Assembly (NCBI GenBank): GCA_964585535.1
Contig: CAZPDW010000099.1
Location: 1-8,195, forward strand
Source of the DNA: JAUVYV01 sp964585535
Lineage (GTDB): Bacteria; Planctomycetota; Phycisphaerae; Sedimentisphaerales; Anaerobacaceae
Reading direction: 5' to 3'
Length of the DNA stretch: 8,195 nt
Position numbers and translations under genes: made by a program. The notes under the pieces are model-generated. The model did not search any database. It was not told where the DNA came from and saw only the letters and a program-made list of their open reading frames with translations. Below are positions 6,167 through 8,195 of the stretch, one piece after another. Position 1 is the first letter of the stretch, and every line of letters starts with the position of its first letter.

Positions 6167-6769
6167 ATGCACAAAGCTTTCGTGGTGGTAGTGAGCGGGC
6201 CGAGCGGAGTCGGCAAGAGTACGATATGCCATGAGGTTGTCAGGCGTATGGGCGATGTTTATCTGAGCGTATCGATGACGACCCGGCCGAAGGGGCCGAG
6301 CGAGGGGGATGGGCAGGACTACTGGTACATAACAAAGAACGAATTTCAGGAGCGGATTGAAAAGGGGATGTTTCTCGAGTGGGCCGAGGTATTCGGAAAC
6401 CTTTACGGGACCCCGAAAGACAAGCTCGAGCAGGCGCTGGCGGCGGGCAAGACCGCGATAGTGGAAATTGACGTGCAGGGCGGAAAACAGGTCAAGGCGG
6501 AATATCGCGACGCTGTGATGATATTCATTCTCGCACCGACGCAGCGAGAGCTTGCCGAGCGAATGGCCGGGCGGGGCAGAGAGGACGAGAAGACGGCACA
6601 AAAACGACTCGAAGAGGCCGGAAGTGAGATAGCGGCTGCCTGGCAGTATTACCAGTATATGGTCATAAACGAAGATTTGGGCGAAGCGGTGAACGAGGTC
6701 GTGCAGATTATTAAAAGGGCCCGGCTGCAAAAACCGCAGCAGGGAAATTTTGAAAAAGAATCGGAGTAG
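6167..6769 (+). CDS. gmk: Guanylate kinase
   Basis: 200 residues from ATG 6167. A TTG at 6149 in frame is possible, but GAGGAG (6151-6156) lies 10 nt before the ATG and the beta-strand leading to the P-loop begins right there, so 6167 is chosen. The enzyme phosphorylates GMP to GDP with ATP in the cytosol. Seen: P-loop G-P-S-G-V-G-K-S-T (11-19), the GMP-binding S-V-S-M-T-T-R-P (34-41), G-Q-D-Y-W-Y (49-54), E-W-A-E-V-F-G-N-L-Y-G-T (71-82), the Walker B-like E-I-D-V-Q-G (100-105), and the lid with G-R-G-R-E-D (135-140) and K-R-L (146-148). The final ~15 residues are a polar tail. It lies 34 nt after yicC and only 6 nt before rpoZ, so translation of gmk and rpoZ is probably coupled. Confidence 0.97.
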   Translation: MHKAFVVVVSGPSGVGKSTICHEVVRRMGDVYLSVSMTTRPKGPSEGDGQDYWYITKNEFQERIEKGMFLEWAEVFGNLYGTPKDKLEQALAAGKTAIVEIDVQGGKQVKAEYRDAVMIFILAPTQRELAERMAGRGREDEKTAQKRLEEAGSEIAAAWQYYQYMVINEDLGEAVNEVVQIIKRARLQKPQQGNFEKESE

Positions 6770-6775
6770 AAAGCA

Positions 6776-7003
6776 ATGATAGATGCGCTTAAAAGTACGG
6801 AACTGGCAAAAAAGGTCGGCGGCAAGTTTAAGCTGACGGCACTGGTTCAGAAACGGCTGACCGAGCTGATGCAGGGCTCCAGGCCTTTGATTGAGGATGC
6901 CGAGGGTATGACACAGCTCGAGATAGTCGTCGAAGAAATCAGACGGGACAAGATAACTATAGACTACGATTCCAGCGATATCGACCGTCCCAAGTCAGGT
7001 TAG
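6776..7003 (+). CDS. rpoZ: DNA-directed RNA polymerase omega subunit
   Basis: 75 residues from ATG 6776, 9 nt after GGAG (6763-6766), which lies within the last gmk codons. Omega helps fold and hold the beta' subunit in RNA polymerase. The conserved helix K-K-V-G-G-K-F-K-L-T-A-L-V-Q-K-R (12-27), followed by G-S-R-P-L-I (34-39) and the amphipathic L-E-I-V-V-E-E-I (48-55), matches the family's core; the C-terminal D-Y-D-S-S-D tail is acidic. Length and position after gmk are as in many bacteria. In Escherichia coli spoT follows rpoZ; here coaC does, as with coaBC in Firmicutes. Small size leaves slightly less certainty than for its neighbours. Confidence 0.9.
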   Translation: MIDALKSTELAKKVGGKFKLTALVQKRLTELMQGSRPLIEDAEGMTQLEIVVEEIRRDKITIDYDSSDIDRPKSG

Positions 7004-7122
7004 TGCAAAAGTGCATAAGGGCAAAAGCAATAAGTGCATTATGATTTCTGATTTACGATTTGGGAATCGGCTTTTTATCAATCAACAATGAACTGATTTG
7101 GGATTTAGGATTTACGATATCC
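7004..7122 (+). repeat. Heptamer tandem repeat filling most of the rpoZ-coaC spacer
   Basis: The block begins at the base after the rpoZ stop codon and can be cut into 17 consecutive 7-mers in one phase. The best preserved units are ttatgat, ttctgat, ttacgat (7039-7059) and gatttgg, gatttag, gatttac (7095-7115). The 5' units (tgcaaaa, gtgcata, agggcaa, aagcaat, aagtgca) form a second, more degenerate type. The two good clusters, 35 bp apart, keep the same phase. The whole spacer is 154 bp, exactly 22 x 7. Directly, I see a periodicity; a common origin with the other blocks is inference. Confidence 0.6.
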
Positions 7123-7143
7123 GGTAATCGGCGTTCGTAAATC
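7109..7143. other. Nine-bp inverted repeat upstream of coaC
   Basis: gatttacga (7109-7117) and tcgtaaatc (7135-7143) are exact reverse complements around a 17-nt loop. The 3' arm ends 3 nt before the coaC ribosome binding site GGTGA (7147-7151). It could form an RNA hairpin near the start or be a by-product of oppositely oriented repeat units. No T-run follows, so it is not a typical terminator. Confidence 0.4.
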
Positions 7144-7157
7144 ATCGGTGATTATCG

Positions 7158-7748
7158 ATGGCTGGGAAAACGACAAAACTCAGCGGAGTGAAGATTCTGC
7201 TTTGTGTAAGCGGGGGCATAGCCGCTTACAAGGCGGTTGAGCTTGCAGGCCGGCTGGTTTGCGCCGGTGCGAAGGTCAAGACGGTGATGACGGCCAACGC
7301 GCGGCGGTTTGTGGGGCCCAAGAGCCTTGAAGCAGTGACGGGCTCGGCTGTTTACACGTCCTTGTGGCAGGCGCCGGAACAGTACAAAATCGGGCACATA
7401 GGCCTGGCTGATTGGGCGCAGATTGTGGTGGTGGCGCCGGCGACGGCGAACATCACAGGCAAGGCGGCCAACGGGATATGCGACGATTTGCTCAGCACGG
7501 TTCTTTGTGTCTGCTGGCGGAAACCGGTCCTTTTTGCGCCGGCGATGAACGAGAAGATGTGGGCCAACCCGGCCGTTCAGCGAAATATCAAGTCGCTTCA
7601 GGCGGCCGGTGTCGAACTTATAGGCCCTGAAAAAGGTCGCTTGGCCAGCGGTGCCAAGGGAATGGGCAGGATGGCCGAGCCGGAGGTCATCTTAGAGGCG
7701 ATTGACAAAATCGCATCGAAAATCAAACGCAGGAAAAAACATTTTTAG
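7158..7748 (+). CDS. coaC: Phosphopantothenoylcysteine decarboxylase (stand-alone CoaC)
   Basis: 196 residues from ATG 7158 with GGTGA at 7147-7151. This flavoprotein decarboxylates 4'-phosphopantothenoylcysteine to 4'-phosphopantetheine in coenzyme A synthesis. Visible HFCD-family features: C-V-S-G-G-I-A-A-Y-K (16-25, FMN binding), the active-site His80 in G-H-I-G-L-A (79-84), A-P-A-T-A-N-I (93-99, the 'PASANT' variant), G-I-C-D-D-L-L-S-T (106-114) and the substrate motif P-A-M-N-E-K-M-W (128-135, Asn131). The flap reads L-A-S-G-A-K-G-M-G-R-M (162-172): Ser164 stands where E. coli Dfp has catalytic Cys158 (A-C-G-D-I-G-P-G-R-M). Actinobacterial CoaBC proteins also lack the usual Cys pattern there, as far as I recall, so the change need not abolish activity. 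Unlike the common CoaBC fusion, the gene stops at TAG 7746-7748 and coaB follows separately. The stop codon lies in a heptamer repeat unit. Confidence 0.93.
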   Translation: MAGKTTKLSGVKILLCVSGGIAAYKAVELAGRLVCAGAKVKTVMTANARRFVGPKSLEAVTGSAVYTSLWQAPEQYKIGHIGLADWAQIVVVAPATANITGKAANGICDDLLSTVLCVCWRKPVLFAPAMNEKMWANPAVQRNIKSLQAAGVELIGPEKGRLASGAKGMGRMAEPEVILEAIDKIASKIKRRKKHF

Positions 7749-7769
7749 TTGTGAGTCTTTGGTTTGGTA
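7742..7769 (+). repeat. Heptamer repeat spanning the coaC stop and coaC-coaB spacer
   Basis: Four consecutive 7-bp units: tttttag, ttgtgag, tctttgg, tttggta. The first contains the coaC stop codon, and the block fills the spacer up to 2 nt before the coaB ATG. It leaves no recognisable Shine-Dalgarno for coaB. Confidence 0.55.
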
Positions 7770-7771
7770 CG

Positions 7772-8195
7772 ATGCACTTTCTCGTTACAGCGGGCGGCAC
7801 ACGCGAGTACATAGACCCGGTGCGCTTCATCTCCAACGCAAGCAGCGGCCGGATGGGCTTCGCCCTCGGTCGTGCGGCGGTTCGTTCAGGCCATAAGGTG
7901 ACGCTGGTAACCACACCAACCCGGCTCCGCAAGCCCGCCGGTGCAAGAGTTATCCGCGTGGAGACGGCGGCCCAGATGTCTGCGGCGGTCAAGAGATATT
8001 TCGGCGGGTGCGACTGTCTTATTATGGCGGCGGCCGTGGCGGATTATACCCCTGTTCGCCGAGCAGGGTGGAAAATCAAAAAATCAGAACAACAACTGAC
8101 ATTGAAACTGAAACCTGTGCCGGACATTCTCAAATGGGCCGCGACACATAAGAAAATCAAAAATCAAAAATCAAAACCAAAAACTAAAAACTCGA
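7772..8195 (+). CDS. coaB: Phosphopantothenate--cysteine ligase (stand-alone CoaB), 3' end outside window
   Basis: The frame is open from ATG 7772 to the window edge (141 codons, partial). CoaB joins 4'-phosphopantothenate and cysteine using a nucleotide triphosphate, making the substrate of CoaC. Seen: M-H-F-L-V-T-A-G-G-T-R-E (1-12), D-P-V-R-F-I-S-N-A-S-S-G-R-M-G (15-29), the nucleotide-binding fold start, M-A-A-A-V-A-D-Y (85-92), the conserved K-I-K-K (100-103), and L-K-P-V-P-D-I-L (112-119). No strong ribosome binding site is visible in the 23-nt spacer; translation may be coupled to coaC or use a weak site. Codons 128-141 fall in six exact 7-bp repeat units and encode a Lys-rich stretch (K-I-K-N-Q-K-S-K-P-K-T-K-N-S), at a place where the family has a variable loop before the next strand. 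Whether the frame remains open beyond 8195 cannot be seen. Confidence 0.9.
   Translation, partial: MHFLVTAGGTREYIDPVRFISNASSGRMGFALGRAAVRSGHKVTLVTTPTRLRKPAGARVIRVETAAQMSAAVKRYFGGCDCLIMAAAVADYTPVRRAGWKIKKSEQQLTLKLKPVPDILKWAATHKKIKNQKSKPKTKNS
8152..8193 (-). repeat. Six heptamer units inside the coaB coding region
   Basis: Read on the minus strand from 8193, the units are gagtttt, tagtttt, tggtttt, gattttt, gattttt, gattttc. They are 42 bp long and in perfect 7-bp phase. Being 14 codons, they keep the coaB frame. The first two units equal 6137-6150 on the + strand. The block may continue beyond the window edge. Confidence 0.75.

Noticed and set aside
7004..7157. CRISPR-like array in the rpoZ-coaC spacer
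   Set aside because: Units are 7 bp, contiguous and degenerate, with no spacers of constant length and no cas genes nearby.
8070..8090. A further heptamer-like aaaatcaaaaaatca stretch in coaB
   Set aside because: It encodes the conserved K-I-K-K motif and is not in 7-bp tandem phase, so coding constraint explains it.

Overview
The window reads as chromosomal DNA of a free-living, moderately GC-rich bacterium. The best guess is Planctomycetota, perhaps a Phycisphaerae-like lineage. The hints are a lipoprotein glycoside hydrolase of the clan GH-A type, a remnant of a PIG-L-type deacetylase, separate coaC and coaB genes, and the housekeeping order tpiA-secG-yicC-gmk-rpoZ-coaC-coaB. This placement is inference; no rRNA or other decisive marker is present.

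Layout. Positions 1-1090 hold no intact gene. They carry three amino-terminal gene remnants: an IS transposase OrfA-like start (334-447, +), a degenerate PIG-L/LmbE-type deacetylase start (662-880, +) and the first ~47 residues of an IS30-type transposase (933-1073, -). Next is an intact secreted lipoprotein glycoside hydrolase (1097-2161, +). It converges tail to tail, with a short antisense overlap, on an O6-alkylguanine-DNA alkyltransferase gene (2110-2739, -). A divergent intergenic region (2740-2852) carries promoter-like sequences.

From 2853 to the end all genes lie on the + strand: pheA (chorismate mutase/prephenate dehydratase), tpiA, secG, yicC, gmk, rpoZ, coaC and the 5' part of coaB, which runs off the window. 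Spacing is short (6-154 nt), no convincing internal terminator is visible, and most genes have a clear Shine-Dalgarno sequence, so one or a few operons are likely. The products serve core functions: phenylalanine synthesis, glycolysis, protein export, RNA turnover, guanine nucleotide supply, RNA polymerase assembly and coenzyme A synthesis.

The most unusual signal is a family of degenerate 7-bp tandem repeats (units such as GAGTTTT, TAGTTTT, TATGAGT, GATTTAC, GATTTTT). They fill or enter the spacers pheA-tpiA, yicC-gmk, rpoZ-coaC and coaC-coaB. They also appear in reverse orientation inside the coaB reading frame, where six exact units (42 bp) encode a Lys-rich 14-residue stretch without breaking the frame.
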